A program made the translations under genes and the position numbers. From NCBI GenBank assembly GCA_009846005.1, contig VXYL01000054.1:1-33390 (forward strand): a stretch of 33,390 bases of DNA. The letters are read 5' to 3'. Within the stretch, counting starts at the first letter, position 1. Each line of letters starts with the position of its first letter. Under the pieces are notes generated by a model that was given only the letters and a program-made list of their open reading frames with translations, made no database searches and had not been told where the DNA came from. The DNA is from Gammaproteobacteria bacterium (GTDB lineage Bacteria > Pseudomonadota > Gammaproteobacteria > Pseudomonadales > Azotimanducaceae). Below, piece by piece: positions 15,815-23,440 of this stretch.

Positions 15815-16683
15815 CGAGAACTGCCGCCGTCGCAGGGATGGCGGGACTGTTGTTGGCGTTGACGGCCCGGGGTGCGAGTACCGACGTGGAACTCGAACCG
15901 ATGAAGCCGAATCTGCAGGACCTGCCGTCGCTGCAAAGGGGTATGACGCTCTACGTCAACTACTGCCTCGGTTGCCACTCCCTCAAGTTCCAGCGCTACG
16001 AGCGCACTGCCGACGATCTAGGCATCCCGCACGACGTGGCACTTCGCAACCTGGTCTTTCCGGGACGGGCTCGTCCGGCGGGCATGGACGGGACGGCCAT
16101 CGGCGACCTGATGCAGACCGCCATGCCCTTAGAACGTGCCAAGGTATGGTTCGGGAAACCGCCGCCGGACCTGACAATGGTCGACCGGGTCCGAGGCACC
16201 GCATGGGTCTACAGCATGCTGAAGAGTTTCTACGTCGACCCTGACCGACCGTTCGGCTTCAACAACCGGACCTACGAGAACATCGGCATGCCGCATGTCC
16301 TAGTGGGGTTGCAGGGGGTACCGCGCCTTGTCCCCAAGCGACCCAAGAGCGTCGACATCCTGGACGGCCTCGATGGGGTGGTCAGCAAACGGCCGGACGG
16401 CGAATACGTCTCTGACGTGACGGCCGCCGACGAGTTGCCGGACGGCGGGGATCCGGTGAACCGGGAATATGTGGCCGACTTGGAGGTGGACCCGGGAACG
16501 GGTTCGATGACCGCGGAGGAATTCGACCAGGCGGCCTACGACATCGCCAATTTCCTTCACTACGTGGGTGACCCGGGGCGCCTCGCCCGCCACCGAATCG
16601 GGGTTTGGGTACTCGTGTTCCTTGCCGGACTATTTGTTCTGGCCACGTTGCTGAATCGCGAATACAAAAAAGACGTGCACTAG
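15811..16683 (+). CDS. petC: Cytochrome c1 subunit of the bc1 complex
   Basis: A 290-residue exported c-type cytochrome. The heme site CLGCH (C52, C55, H56) comes after a signal peptide (about 1-23). The axial methionine is probably M160 in NIGMPHVL. One C-terminal membrane helix (about 264-282) ends in the basic LNREYKKDVH. A region at about 178-222 is Asp- and Gly-rich and somewhat longer than in relatives. The GTG start overlaps the petB stop (GTGA). It carries electrons from the Rieske protein to a soluble cytochrome c, so the organism respires through a cytochrome c oxidase or a similar acceptor. Confidence 0.96.
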   Translation: MTRTAAVAGMAGLLLALTARGASTDVELEPMKPNLQDLPSLQRGMTLYVNYCLGCHSLKFQRYERTADDLGIPHDVALRNLVFPGRARPAGMDGTAIGDLMQTAMPLERAKVWFGKPPPDLTMVDRVRGTAWVYSMLKSFYVDPDRPFGFNNRTYENIGMPHVLVGLQGVPRLVPKRPKSVDILDGLDGVVSKRPDGEYVSDVTAADELPDGGDPVNREYVADLEVDPGTGSMTAEEFDQAAYDIANFLHYVGDPGRLARHRIGVWVLVFLAGLFVLATLLNREYKKDVH

Positions 16684-16706
16684 GTGCATTGGGATAGGAG
16701 GTTGCC

Positions 16707-17342
16707 GTGGACTTCAATCCTGTCAGGCGCTCGTCCATGACGCTCTATTCGGACCCGCGCGACCACTACAGTCATCGGGTGCGGATGGTGTTGGCGGAGA
16801 AGGGCGTCACGGTCGATATCGTCGACGTCAACACACGCCGCCCGCCCGAGGAACTCGCCGACCTGAATCCCTACAACACGGTACCCACGCTGGTCGACCG
16901 CGAACTCGTGCTCTACCAGAGCACGGTGATCATCGAGTACCTCGACGAGCGATTCCCGCATCCCCCGCTGTTGCCTGTCTATCCGGTTGCCCGGGCGCAG
17001 AGTCGATTGCTCATGCATCGCATCGAAAAGGACTGGAGCAACCGTCTCGATGTACTGATGCGCGGCCGGGGCGGCGAACGGGTGTTGTCGAAGGCCCATC
17101 GGGAACTCCGAGAGAGCGTCGTCGGCGCGGCCCCCCTGTTCGCCGAGAAGCCGTTCTTCATGAATGAGGAGTTCACCTTGGTGGATTGCTGCGTGGCGCC
17201 GGTGCTATGGCGTCTGAAGTATGTCGAAGTCGACCTCCCGGCACGCCAGACCCGTCCCATGACCCAATACATGCAGCGCATCTTCGCGCGCCAGTCGTTC
17301 CGTGACAGCCTGACGGAGCTTGAGGTCGAGATGGGCGAATGA
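16707..17342 (+). CDS. sspA: Stringent starvation protein A
   Basis: A 211-residue protein with a glutathione-S-transferase fold. The N-terminal thioredoxin-like domain runs from MTLYSDPRDHYSHRVR to NPYNTVPTLVDRELVLYQSTVIIEYL, and the all-helical domain follows. In E. coli SspA binds RNA polymerase and changes promoter choice in stationary phase, and has no transferase activity. The position of the GST catalytic residue holds no typical Ser/Tyr/Cys pair. A good ribosome site, TAGGAGGTTG, precedes the GTG at 16707. It lies 23 bases after petC and overlaps sspB (ATGA), the usual order. Confidence 0.95.
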   Translation: MDFNPVRRSSMTLYSDPRDHYSHRVRMVLAEKGVTVDIVDVNTRRPPEELADLNPYNTVPTLVDRELVLYQSTVIIEYLDERFPHPPLLPVYPVARAQSRLLMHRIEKDWSNRLDVLMRGRGGERVLSKAHRELRESVVGAAPLFAEKPFFMNEEFTLVDCCVAPVLWRLKYVEVDLPARQTRPMTQYMQRIFARQSFRDSLTELEVEMGE

Positions 17343-17707
17343 CGTCCACGCGACCCTACCTGGTCCAGGCGATGATCGACTGGATCGTTGACAACGCCTG
17401 GACACCCTACGTGGTGATTGCGGCCGATGCGCCCGGTACGGAAGCATTGCTCGACCACGCTACCGACGGTCGCCTCGTACTCAACGTGTCCGCCACGGCA
17501 ACCCGCAATCTCGCCATCGGCAAGGACACGCTCGAAGTGGATTGCCGGTTCGGCGGGCGTGCCGTGCACGTGAGCGCGCCAATCGGCACGGTTGTCGCCG
17601 TCTACGCGCGGGAAAACCACAGGGGAATGGTCTTCGAAGTTGAAGACAACCTTACGCCAGCCGAGCCGAACAAGCCGTCCCCACCGAAGCTCTCGCTGGT
17701 CAAGTAG
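17339..17707 (+). CDS. sspB: ClpXP adaptor SspB
   Basis: A 122-residue adaptor that binds ssrA-tagged proteins and delivers them to ClpXP. The SspB fold is recognisable from RPYLVQAMIDWIVDN, TPYVVIAADAPG, LNVSATATRNLAIGKD and VSAPIGTVVAVYARENHRGMVF. A flexible Pro-rich linker ends in the ClpX-binding tail PPKLSLVK, similar to the E. coli ending LRVVK. The ATG overlaps the sspA stop. The TAG stop is inside the head of a hairpin repeat, directly after the conserved last residues, so the protein is not truncated. Confidence 0.96.
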   Translation: MTSTRPYLVQAMIDWIVDNAWTPYVVIAADAPGTEALLDHATDGRLVLNVSATATRNLAIGKDTLEVDCRFGGRAVHVSAPIGTVVAVYARENHRGMVFEVEDNLTPAEPNKPSPPKLSLVK

Positions 17708-17745
17708 GGGCGACCCTTGTGGTCGCCCGCCCTTGTGGTCGCCCC
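17704..17745 (+). repeat. Hairpin repeat, GCGACC-stem form, with partial duplication, at the sspB stop
   Basis: GTAGGGGCGACC-CTTGT-GGTCGCCC (17704-17728) forms an 8-base stem with the CTTGT loop. The second half, CCTTGTGGTCGCC, is repeated at once (17731-17743). The TAG of the head (17705-17707) is the sspB stop. The rest of the gap to the convergent lipoprotein gene stop at 17846 shows no gene. Confidence 0.75.
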
Positions 17746-17845
17746 CTCCACCCTAACGCGGCCGACGGGCACGCGTAGCCCGCGCCTTCAAAAAGCCGGT
17801 GGGGGTCACGCCGGACGCGACGCCCTAAGATGCAGCAAGCACTTG

Positions 17846-18328
17846 TCATGGGTCCACCGCGTCCGCCGGTGGGCCAAGGACCTTGACGACGCCACGTTCG
17901 CTGCTCTCGTTCGTCTCACGACGACGGCGCAGGTCCATTTCTATCATGCGAAGCTCCCATAGTTCGGAAACGACCGCCATTTGTTCGATGATGTCGTCGT
18001 CGAGTCCGTGTTCGCGCATATCACGGACCCTGTCGGCGTTCTGCTCGGCGCGAAGGTCCAGATCGAGCTTGTGCGCGTCGATGGATAGCCTGCGGATGAA
18101 CGCCTGCTTCTCTTCCAGGTCGTACGAGTCCCACGTGCCGTCCGAGAGGACGCGGTGCGCCTCGGGGAAGGTCGACTCGATCTCCGTGAGATTCGTCGCC
18201 AGTTCACGGGCCGTGTCCGCATCGATGGCCATCTCTTCCATGAGGTCGCCGATGCCGCAACCGGCCAATAGGCAGGTAACGACAGCCACCCCGGCACGGA
18301 CGCGCAGACGGCTAGGTACTGTTCTCAA
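17846..18328 (-). CDS. Putative lipoprotein of unknown function, charged and helical
   Basis: A 160-residue protein starting at a TTG (18328). Basic residues are followed by a hydrophobic stretch and the lipobox LLAGC, with the cysteine near residue 24. The mature part is highly charged (IDADTARELATNLTEIES, LDLRAEQNADRVRDMREHGLDDDIIEQM, MIEMDLRRRRE) and should be mostly helical, possibly coiled coil. It overlaps the dolP 3' end by 17 bases, so it is coupled to an envelope lipoprotein gene. I do not recognise a family. The start is uncertain, but only this one gives a complete signal peptide. Basic residues follow the lipobox at a distance and no Asp is at +2, so sorting to the outer membrane is expected. 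Confidence 0.6.
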   Translation of the reverse strand: MRTVPSRLRVRAGVAVVTCLLAGCGIGDLMEEMAIDADTARELATNLTEIESTFPEAHRVLSDGTWDSYDLEEKQAFIRRLSIDAHKLDLDLRAEQNADRVRDMREHGLDDDIIEQMAVVSELWELRMIEMDLRRRRETNESSERGVVKVLGPPADAVDP

Positions 18329-18914
18329 GATAGTCGAACACCTTGACCACGCGTTGCACGCCGAACACGGTCCGGGCAACCGCAACCGCTGCATCCGCCT
18401 CATCCCGCGGCACGACCCCCATGAGGTAGACGACGCCATCCTCGACGAATACCTTGATCCGGGATCCCTCGACATCCTCGTTGGCGAGGAACTGCGCCTT
18501 GACCTTGGTCTGGACCCAATTGTCATTGCCGCGCGCGACCAAGCTGATCGCTCCGCCGATCTGGATTTCGTTGTGGATCTTGCGGATCTTGCGGATGTCG
18601 CGAATCGACCGCTCGGCAAGGTCGCGCAGATCCTGGTCTTCGACCTGCCCGGTGAGCAGCACGATCCCGTCGTGGCTCACGACGTTGACGTGGCTGATTG
18701 CGAGCCGTTCGTCGGCGGCATCGATCCGACGCGCTGCCATCCGTTCGATGACTTCGTCGTCGATCCAGCCTCCCGGCGTTCTCAAGGTCGGGTCTTCGCC
18801 CGAGAAGCTCACGCAGCCGACTTGCAAGGCGACCAGCGTGGTGGCAAGGCAGCACAACACGGGCCGAAATAGACGAGGCCCGCCGCCGGAGCAGAGTTCA
18901 GCAATCCATTGCAT
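18312..18914 (-). CDS. dolP: Outer-membrane lipoprotein DolP (YraP) with two BON domains
   Basis: A 200-residue lipoprotein. The signal peptide ends in ALQVGC (Gln at -3 is unusual). Two BON domains follow: the first spans about residues 50-115 (VIERMAARRIDAADERLAISHVNV to GQVEDQDLRDLAERSIRDI), the second about 125-195 (WVQTKVKAQFLANEDVEGSRIKVFVEDGVVYLMGVV). This matches E. coli DolP, which supports outer-membrane integrity at the division site. The ATG at 18914 is chosen because AGGA lies 8 bases upstream; an ATG at 18923 is the alternative. It overlaps the yraN end. In E. coli the order is lpoA-yraN-diaA-dolP; diaA is missing here. Confidence 0.9.
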   Translation of the reverse strand: MQWIAELCSGGGPRLFRPVLCCLATTLVALQVGCVSFSGEDPTLRTPGGWIDDEVIERMAARRIDAADERLAISHVNVVSHDGIVLLTGQVEDQDLRDLAERSIRDIRKIRKIHNEIQIGGAISLVARGNDNWVQTKVKAQFLANEDVEGSRIKVFVEDGVVYLMGVVPRDEADAAVAVARTVFGVQRVVKVFDYLENST

Positions 18915-19326
18915 CGAACGCATCCTGAATCCATTCACATGCGATGCGGTAGTTTCCCCCTGATGCGGACACGACGTCAAATCGGATTCCGCGGTATTCG
19001 TGCTCCGGATGCTCCTCGAGGTAGCGTTCGGCGGTTCGGGTGAGGCGGCGCCTCTTGGCGGCGTCCACCGAACCCAAACCCGATGTCCACGCGGTTGGTG
19101 ATCGGTACCGGACTTCCACGAAGGCAACTACGTCGCCGTCCAGCATCACTAGGTCGATTTCGCCAGTCCGATGGGTGTAGTTCCGTGCCAGGACGCGCAG
19201 CCCATGTCGGCGCAGGAGACGCTCCGCATGGCGTTCGGCACGTCGCCCGATGCGTGCTGTCGCCGGGCGGCGGTTCCCCAAGAGCTTGCTGCCCGCGCGG
19301 TGAAGCCGCGGTATCCACTTGTTCAA
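18898..19326 (-). CDS. yraN: UPF0102 family nuclease-like protein YraN
   Basis: A 142-residue protein with a restriction-endonuclease-like core. GEIDLVMLDGDVVAFVEVRYR holds the E, D and ExR residues of the fold, followed by VDAAKRRRL and RFDVVSASGG. The biochemical role of the family is not settled. The start is a TTG at 19326, 49 bases after lpoA; there is no ATG near the expected N-terminus, and the ribosome site is not visible. The N-terminal 30 residues are basic and poorly conserved. It shares its last 17 bases with the dolP start region. Confidence 0.9.
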   Translation of the reverse strand: MNKWIPRLHRAGSKLLGNRRPATARIGRRAERHAERLLRRHGLRVLARNYTHRTGEIDLVMLDGDVVAFVEVRYRSPTAWTSGLGSVDAAKRRRLTRTAERYLEEHPEHEYRGIRFDVVSASGGNYRIACEWIQDAFDAMDC

Positions 19327-19375
19327 TGGCGCGACGCCGTTGACAGCATTTGCGGGAGCACGGGCGAGAAGGCGG

Positions 19376-21184
19376 TCAGTTGGCGGCGTCCCACATGGGT
19401 ACTAGCCGTCCACCGATCACTTGGGCCCAGACCAGGGACCGTCGAATGCGACCGTCCTCCCCGAGCGAGAGGACGCCGGTGCTGCCGGGTATGACCTGGC
19501 GTTGGACGGTCAACCGGTCCAGCTGGTTGGCGAGCCGGAACCCGTCGACGCCGAGCGCGAAGAGCGATGCATAGGAACCCCGGCTGGCCGGGAATGCGTT
19601 GTTGACGGTTTCGCCGAGCGTACCTGCATCGAGCGTCCACGGCATGGCGCAGATCCGCAACCCCTCGAGGCGCGACAGGTCGACTGTGCCGAGGGTGGCC
19701 GTTGACGGGGCGAAGACCGGCAGGTCGCCAGCGAAGTGGAAGTCGAGTGCGGGCATGAGCGACAGGAACTCGTCGGCATCGATCAGCGCCACCACGGCAT
19801 CCACGTCGTCCCGCCGGCGGGGCGCAAACTCGAGCGTCCTGCCGAGCAGCGACTCGATCTCCCGAACGCGGGTCTGACTCTCGCTGATGTGCAGCGCTCT
19901 GCCGACGATGTCGGTAATCTCGGCAAGCCGGTGAAACGTGCCGAACCCGACAGCTTCGACGCCGTCGAGTTCGTCCTCCAACCGGGCCCGCGCGCGACCG
20001 GACCAACGGGCTGGAGAGTCGAAGAGCACGATGCGTTCGATGTCCTCTTCGGCGAGCGCTTCGGCAATGGCCGATGCCTGGTCTTCGATCGCGAGCGAGA
20101 ACTGGATCATGGTGTCTGGTGCTGCGGTGTCCGGGTCGAGATGATTGAGAACGATGGCGGGCAGGGTCGGTGATAGCGCCGCGAACGCCGTCACAGCCTC
20201 CCTTTGGAGCGGGCCGACAATCACCTCCGCGCCTTGTTGGCGTGCGAGATCGTAGGCTGCCCGGACCGACATCGTGTTGGTGTCGTAGATCGCGACCCGC
20301 TGGGAGTTCCCGCCGGCATGCAGGTATGCGGCCAAGAAGCCGTCCCGAACGGCCTCTCCTGCCGCGCCGAAATCGCCCGTAACCGGCACCAGCAAGGCAA
20401 GCTGGCCTGGATCGCGGGTGAACCTGCCAAGGGACGGCGGCGGATGGCGTGCCGCCGGGTGATCGGGGTGGCGGTTTCGCCAGCGCTGCCATTGGTTGAT
20501 CTGGCCACGGCTCGTGACGGCCTCGTTGAAATGGCTCGCCAGCATCCACCACGCACGCGCCGTTGGCGTGGATGCGGCTTCCGCTTGGGACCGTAGCTCC
20601 AGCGCTGGCAGTTGCGTCAGGTTTCGCCAGATCGCCGCACTCAGCCCGCCCAAGGCGGCGGGATCCGTCGTGGTGTCCGCGAGGGCGATCAACACCCGTG
20701 CGGATTCAGCGACGTCGCCGATCGCGGACAGGGCGCGTGCGCGAAGGGTCATCGAATGACGTGTTTGCTCGCCTCCTTGGGGGTCAAGGGTTGCGAGCAA
20801 GCGGTGGATTTCGGGTTTGTTCCCGGCAGCCATCGCTATGTCCAGTCGAATCGCGTCGAACTGGTATCGCGATACAGGGTCCAGCGCCTCCGCCAAGGTC
20901 AACTCGCCGGGTTTCTCGGCGAGCATTCGCTGGACGGCTTGTTCGACGCGTTCCGCTTCCCCAAGCTCGAGCAATCGTTCCAACGACTGTAGGTAACCAC
21001 GGGCTTGCTGAACGTTCTCGCGGGTGCCCTCGGCTTGCCTGAGATTGGCTTCGACAACGCTCGTCGGATTCGGGGCGGTTCGTTCGGGCGCCGGGGCGGA
21101 TTGTTCCGTGGTGCTTTTGCAGCCGCTCATTGCGAAGATGGCCACAAGCGCAAGCAGGCAACCGGTGCGGGGGATCTTGCACAT
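19376..21184 (-). CDS. lpoA: Penicillin-binding-protein activator LpoA
   Basis: A 602-residue outer-membrane lipoprotein that stimulates PBP1A in peptidoglycan synthesis. The signal peptide runs from MCKIPRTG to the lipobox AMSGC. A helical TPR-like N-terminal domain (about 40-240, for example LQSLERLLELGEAERVEQAV) precedes a C-terminal periplasmic-binding-protein fold that begins LALLVPVTGDFGAAGEAVRDG, with GAEVIVGPLQREAV and ALDFHFAGDLPVFAPS. It is somewhat shorter than E. coli LpoA (about 680). The frame is open far upstream, antisense to rsmI, but only the ATG at 21184 gives a signal peptide. Its start codon overlaps that of rsmI on the other strand. Confidence 0.93.
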   Translation of the reverse strand: MCKIPRTGCLLALVAIFAMSGCKSTTEQSAPAPERTAPNPTSVVEANLRQAEGTRENVQQARGYLQSLERLLELGEAERVEQAVQRMLAEKPGELTLAEALDPVSRYQFDAIRLDIAMAAGNKPEIHRLLATLDPQGGEQTRHSMTLRARALSAIGDVAESARVLIALADTTTDPAALGGLSAAIWRNLTQLPALELRSQAEAASTPTARAWWMLASHFNEAVTSRGQINQWQRWRNRHPDHPAARHPPPSLGRFTRDPGQLALLVPVTGDFGAAGEAVRDGFLAAYLHAGGNSQRVAIYDTNTMSVRAAYDLARQQGAEVIVGPLQREAVTAFAALSPTLPAIVLNHLDPDTAAPDTMIQFSLAIEDQASAIAEALAEEDIERIVLFDSPARWSGRARARLEDELDGVEAVGFGTFHRLAEITDIVGRALHISESQTRVREIESLLGRTLEFAPRRRDDVDAVVALIDADEFLSLMPALDFHFAGDLPVFAPSTATLGTVDLSRLEGLRICAMPWTLDAGTLGETVNNAFPASRGSYASLFALGVDGFRLANQLDRLTVQRQVIPGSTGVLSLGEDGRIRRSLVWAQVIGGRLVPMWDAAN

Positions 21185-22058
21185 GAACAATGACACCGAG
21201 TCCGCCTCGGAGGCACCGGCTAGGGAGGCGCGGTTGTACATCGTGGCAACGCCGATCGGAAACCTGGCGGACATCACGCAGCGTGCGGTGGACGTCCTCA
21301 AGTCGGTACCGGTGGTAGCGTGCGAGGATACCAGACGCAGCGGGGTGTTGTTGGCGCACATCGGCGCGACCTCCAAACGACTGGTGGCGCTCCACGACCA
21401 CAACGAAGGGGCGGCAAGCGCGCAGATCGTCGAGTTTCTCCACGCCGGACAGGACGTCGCGCTAATCTCCGATGCGGGCACCCCGACGGTCTCGGATCCG
21501 GGTTTCGAACTCGTGCGGCTCGCCTGGGAATCCGGCGTCACCGTGACGTCGGTGCCGGGGCCGAGCGCGGTGACCGCCGCGGTGGCGGCGTCGCCGATTC
21601 CCGTCAACCGGTTCCGGTTCGAGGGCTTCCTTCCCGCCAGGGCAACGGCCCGACGGGAGGCGTTGAGGGGGATCCTCGCATCGGATGTAGCGGTGGTGTT
21701 CTTCGAGGCGCCGCACCGTCTGCGCGAGTCGCTGTCCGATCTGGTCGACCTCGGCGGCGGCGAGCGCACTTTGCTCCTCTGCCGGGAGTTGACCAAGTTG
21801 CACGAGACGCTGAGTGTCGGCACGGTCGCCGGCTTGCTCGCTTCGCCGACGATCATGGACCGTGGCGAATTCGCGTGCATTCTGGCACCAGCGCCGACCG
21901 CCGACGAAACGCTGTCGGCCCTCGCCGTCGTCGATGTGCTTGCCGCGGAACTACCGCCGGGCCAGGCAGCAAGGCTCGCGGCGAAGATCACCGGCGCATC
22001 GCGACGGATGCTCTACGAACGCGCCATCCGAACGGCTGCGCCTGCGCGCGACCCGTAG
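21183..22058 (+). CDS. rsmI: 16S rRNA (cytidine-1402 2'-O)-methyltransferase RsmI
   Basis: A 291-residue tetrapyrrole-methylase-fold enzyme that methylates the ribose of C1402 in the decoding centre. Conserved segments are LYIVATPIGNLADITQRA, CEDTRRSGVLL, LHDHNE, LISDAGTPTVSDPG, VPGPSAVTAAVAAS, FEGFLPA and LCRELTKLHE. The ATG at 21183 gives 17 residues before LYIV, close to E. coli. GGGGG at 21168-21172 may serve as ribosome site. Upstream in-frame starts (21024, 21138) would encode antisense of lpoA and are rejected. Downstream an accessory island separates it from rnpB, its usual neighbour. Confidence 0.96.
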   Translation: MNNDTESASEAPAREARLYIVATPIGNLADITQRAVDVLKSVPVVACEDTRRSGVLLAHIGATSKRLVALHDHNEGAASAQIVEFLHAGQDVALISDAGTPTVSDPGFELVRLAWESGVTVTSVPGPSAVTAAVAASPIPVNRFRFEGFLPARATARREALRGILASDVAVVFFEAPHRLRESLSDLVDLGGGERTLLLCRELTKLHETLSVGTVAGLLASPTIMDRGEFACILAPAPTADETLSALAVVDVLAAELPPGQAARLAAKITGASRRMLYERAIRTAAPARDP

Positions 22059-22183
22059 TACATGTCAGCTGCGGGTCAAACGCTAACCACCTGTGGCGGC
22101 GGGGGAATCGATCCAGGCGACGTGGGAGGTACCAAGAATAAGCGTGAGTCGTTTGCTGCGCGTTTTGCGTACCCGAGTAGTCA

Positions 22184-22208
22184 AATAACTCGCGTTATTC
22201 GACGTTAT
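22184..22208 (-). repeat. Left recombination-site-like palindrome of the recombinase gene
   Basis: Plus strand: AATAACTCG (22184-22192), then CGTTATT (22193-22199), then CGACGTTAT (22200-22208). Two imperfectly inverted arms with TCG/CGA inner ends flank an asymmetric 7-base centre, the architecture of a tyrosine-recombinase core site. On the minus strand the 17 bases from 22202 to 22186 match the right-hand copy with one mismatch. The site contains the recombinase stop codon TAA (22197-22195). The site role is inference from symmetry and position. Confidence 0.55.
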
Positions 22209-23343
22209 CACCACCGTTTCGCGGATTGCAAGCGCTTTCTGCAACTTTCTTCTCGTTGGTCTCGTCCCCTTCCTCGGCACCGCCCCGCAGCCGCGCCACC
22301 GCGCCCCGGGACGCTTCCTGGTTGCGCACGTAGTAGGCCGGCATCGACGACGACTTCCAGCGGCCGGCAACCTGCACGTCCACGAGCGACGCGCCCTCCT
22401 CCACCAGCGACTGCGCGGCGCCGACGCGCAGCGAGTGTCCCGACACGCGCCGGGTGATCCCGGCCTGGGCGGCCCGGCGCTCGATGACGGCGCGGACGGC
22501 GTCCGGGCCCAGCCGGGTCTTCCCGATGCGGCGGCCGGGCACGGGACGGAACAGCGGACCGGACTCGATCCCGGCGGTGTCCATCCACGTCCGCAGCCGC
22601 GCCGCCGCCGCAGGGACGATATGGCCCACCGCGCCGACCCCGTGCTGGTCCGTCTTGCTGCGCCGAATCGTGACGTGCGCCGAGCGGTCGTCCTGGAACG
22701 AAACGTCCCCGGCGTCCAGCGCCGACGCCTCGGCGATGCGGAGCAGCGCACTGGAAATGACGCCGATCAGCGCCGCGTCGCGGATTCCGCGCGGGTCCTC
22801 TGGAGCCTCGGCACATTTGCACATCCTGTCGGCGTCCTCCCAGCGCAGCGGGCCGGCCTGGCCGCGTCCCCGCCCGCCGCCCTCGCGGCGGAACCGCTCC
22901 AGCCGCCGCGCCGCCAGGCCTCCCGCGGGAGGCTCGGCGATTTCGTGCCCGGCCCGGGCCGACTCCAGGGCGGCGCGCTTGACGGCGGCGACCGCCGTCA
23001 CGGCGCTAGGGGGCGCCAGGCCCCTGTCGTACATCACGCCGAGGTAGCCGCCCAGCAGGCGGTCGGTCGGAGGCCGTCCGTCGAGCCACGACTCGTAGCG
23101 CCGGAGCTGGCCGACGTACGTCCTGCGGGTGTTCTCCGCCATGGCCGCATCCTCGAACAGGCGGACCGCCAGGTCGAAGTCCAGGTGCGGCACGACCTTG
23201 TCCGGCGCCGTCGCGGCCTCCGGCGGCCGGTCGGCTTCGGGCGTTCGGGCCGTTTCGGCAACGACGAAGACCACGGCGATCGGGCGTTCGGCGGGCGCGA
23301 CGGCTTCGGGCAGGCGATGCAGGCGTCGGGACATGGCTCTCAC
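22195..23343 (-). CDS. Cre-like tyrosine recombinase
   Basis: A 382-residue site-specific recombinase. The core-binding SAM-like domain (about 55-135) has NTRRTYVGQLRRYESWL. The catalytic set is complete: R202 (LLRIAEASAL), K230 (RRSKTDQ), H303 and R306 (SGHSLRVGAAQ), W329 (AGRWKS) and nucleophile Y338 (AYYVRN). The trio SGHSLRVGAA, W in place of the second histidine, and YYVRNQEASRGAVARL closely parallels phage P1 Cre (SGHSARVGAA, YIRNLDSETGAMVRL). GTG at 23343 has GGAG 8 bases upstream; an ATG three codons later is possible. Its stop is inside the left palindrome, and the right palindrome lies 17 bases before the start. Codon use is GC-richer than in the genes to its right. It is likely a transferred element; the natural role is unknown. 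Confidence 0.92.
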   Translation of the reverse strand: MRAMSRRLHRLPEAVAPAERPIAVVFVVAETARTPEADRPPEAATAPDKVVPHLDFDLAVRLFEDAAMAENTRRTYVGQLRRYESWLDGRPPTDRLLGGYLGVMYDRGLAPPSAVTAVAAVKRAALESARAGHEIAEPPAGGLAARRLERFRREGGGRGRGQAGPLRWEDADRMCKCAEAPEDPRGIRDAALIGVISSALLRIAEASALDAGDVSFQDDRSAHVTIRRSKTDQHGVGAVGHIVPAAAARLRTWMDTAGIESGPLFRPVPGRRIGKTRLGPDAVRAVIERRAAQAGITRRVSGHSLRVGAAQSLVEEGASLVDVQVAGRWKSSSMPAYYVRNQEASRGAVARLRGGAEEGDETNEKKVAESACNPRNGGDNVE

Positions 23344-23360
23344 TGGGGTGTCTCCACTTC

Positions 23361-23385
23361 GTTACTTCGGATAACGCGAGTTAAC
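23361..23385 (+). repeat. Right recombination-site-like palindrome of the recombinase gene
   Basis: GTTACTTCG (23361-23369), GATAACG centre (23370-23376), CGAGTTAAC (23377-23385). The arms match as inverted repeats at 7 of 9 positions. TCGGATAACGCGAGTTA (23367-23383) equals the inverted left copy except for one G/A. The centre is the same as on the left, so the two sites are in opposite orientation and recombination would invert the segment between them. It sits in the 5' region of the recombinase gene, so binding could also repress it. Confidence 0.55.
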
Positions 23386-23440
23386 CACGGTGACTGGCGG
23401 GTTGGTCGCGATAACTCATCCACTATCCATGGAGGAACGA

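Noticed and set aside
17844-17960. A plus-strand coding region at the repeat-rich gap after sspB
   Set aside because: The frames there carry no family pattern and run antisense to the lipoprotein gene.
19376-21991. An 871-codon frame through lpoA and antisense to rsmI
   Set aside because: The signal peptide and lipobox place the LpoA start at 21184; the extra part mirrors rsmI.
23361-23385. A true loxP site beside the Cre-like gene
   Set aside because: There is a short likeness (TTACTTCG against AACTTCG), but arm length, spacer and sequence differ from loxP.
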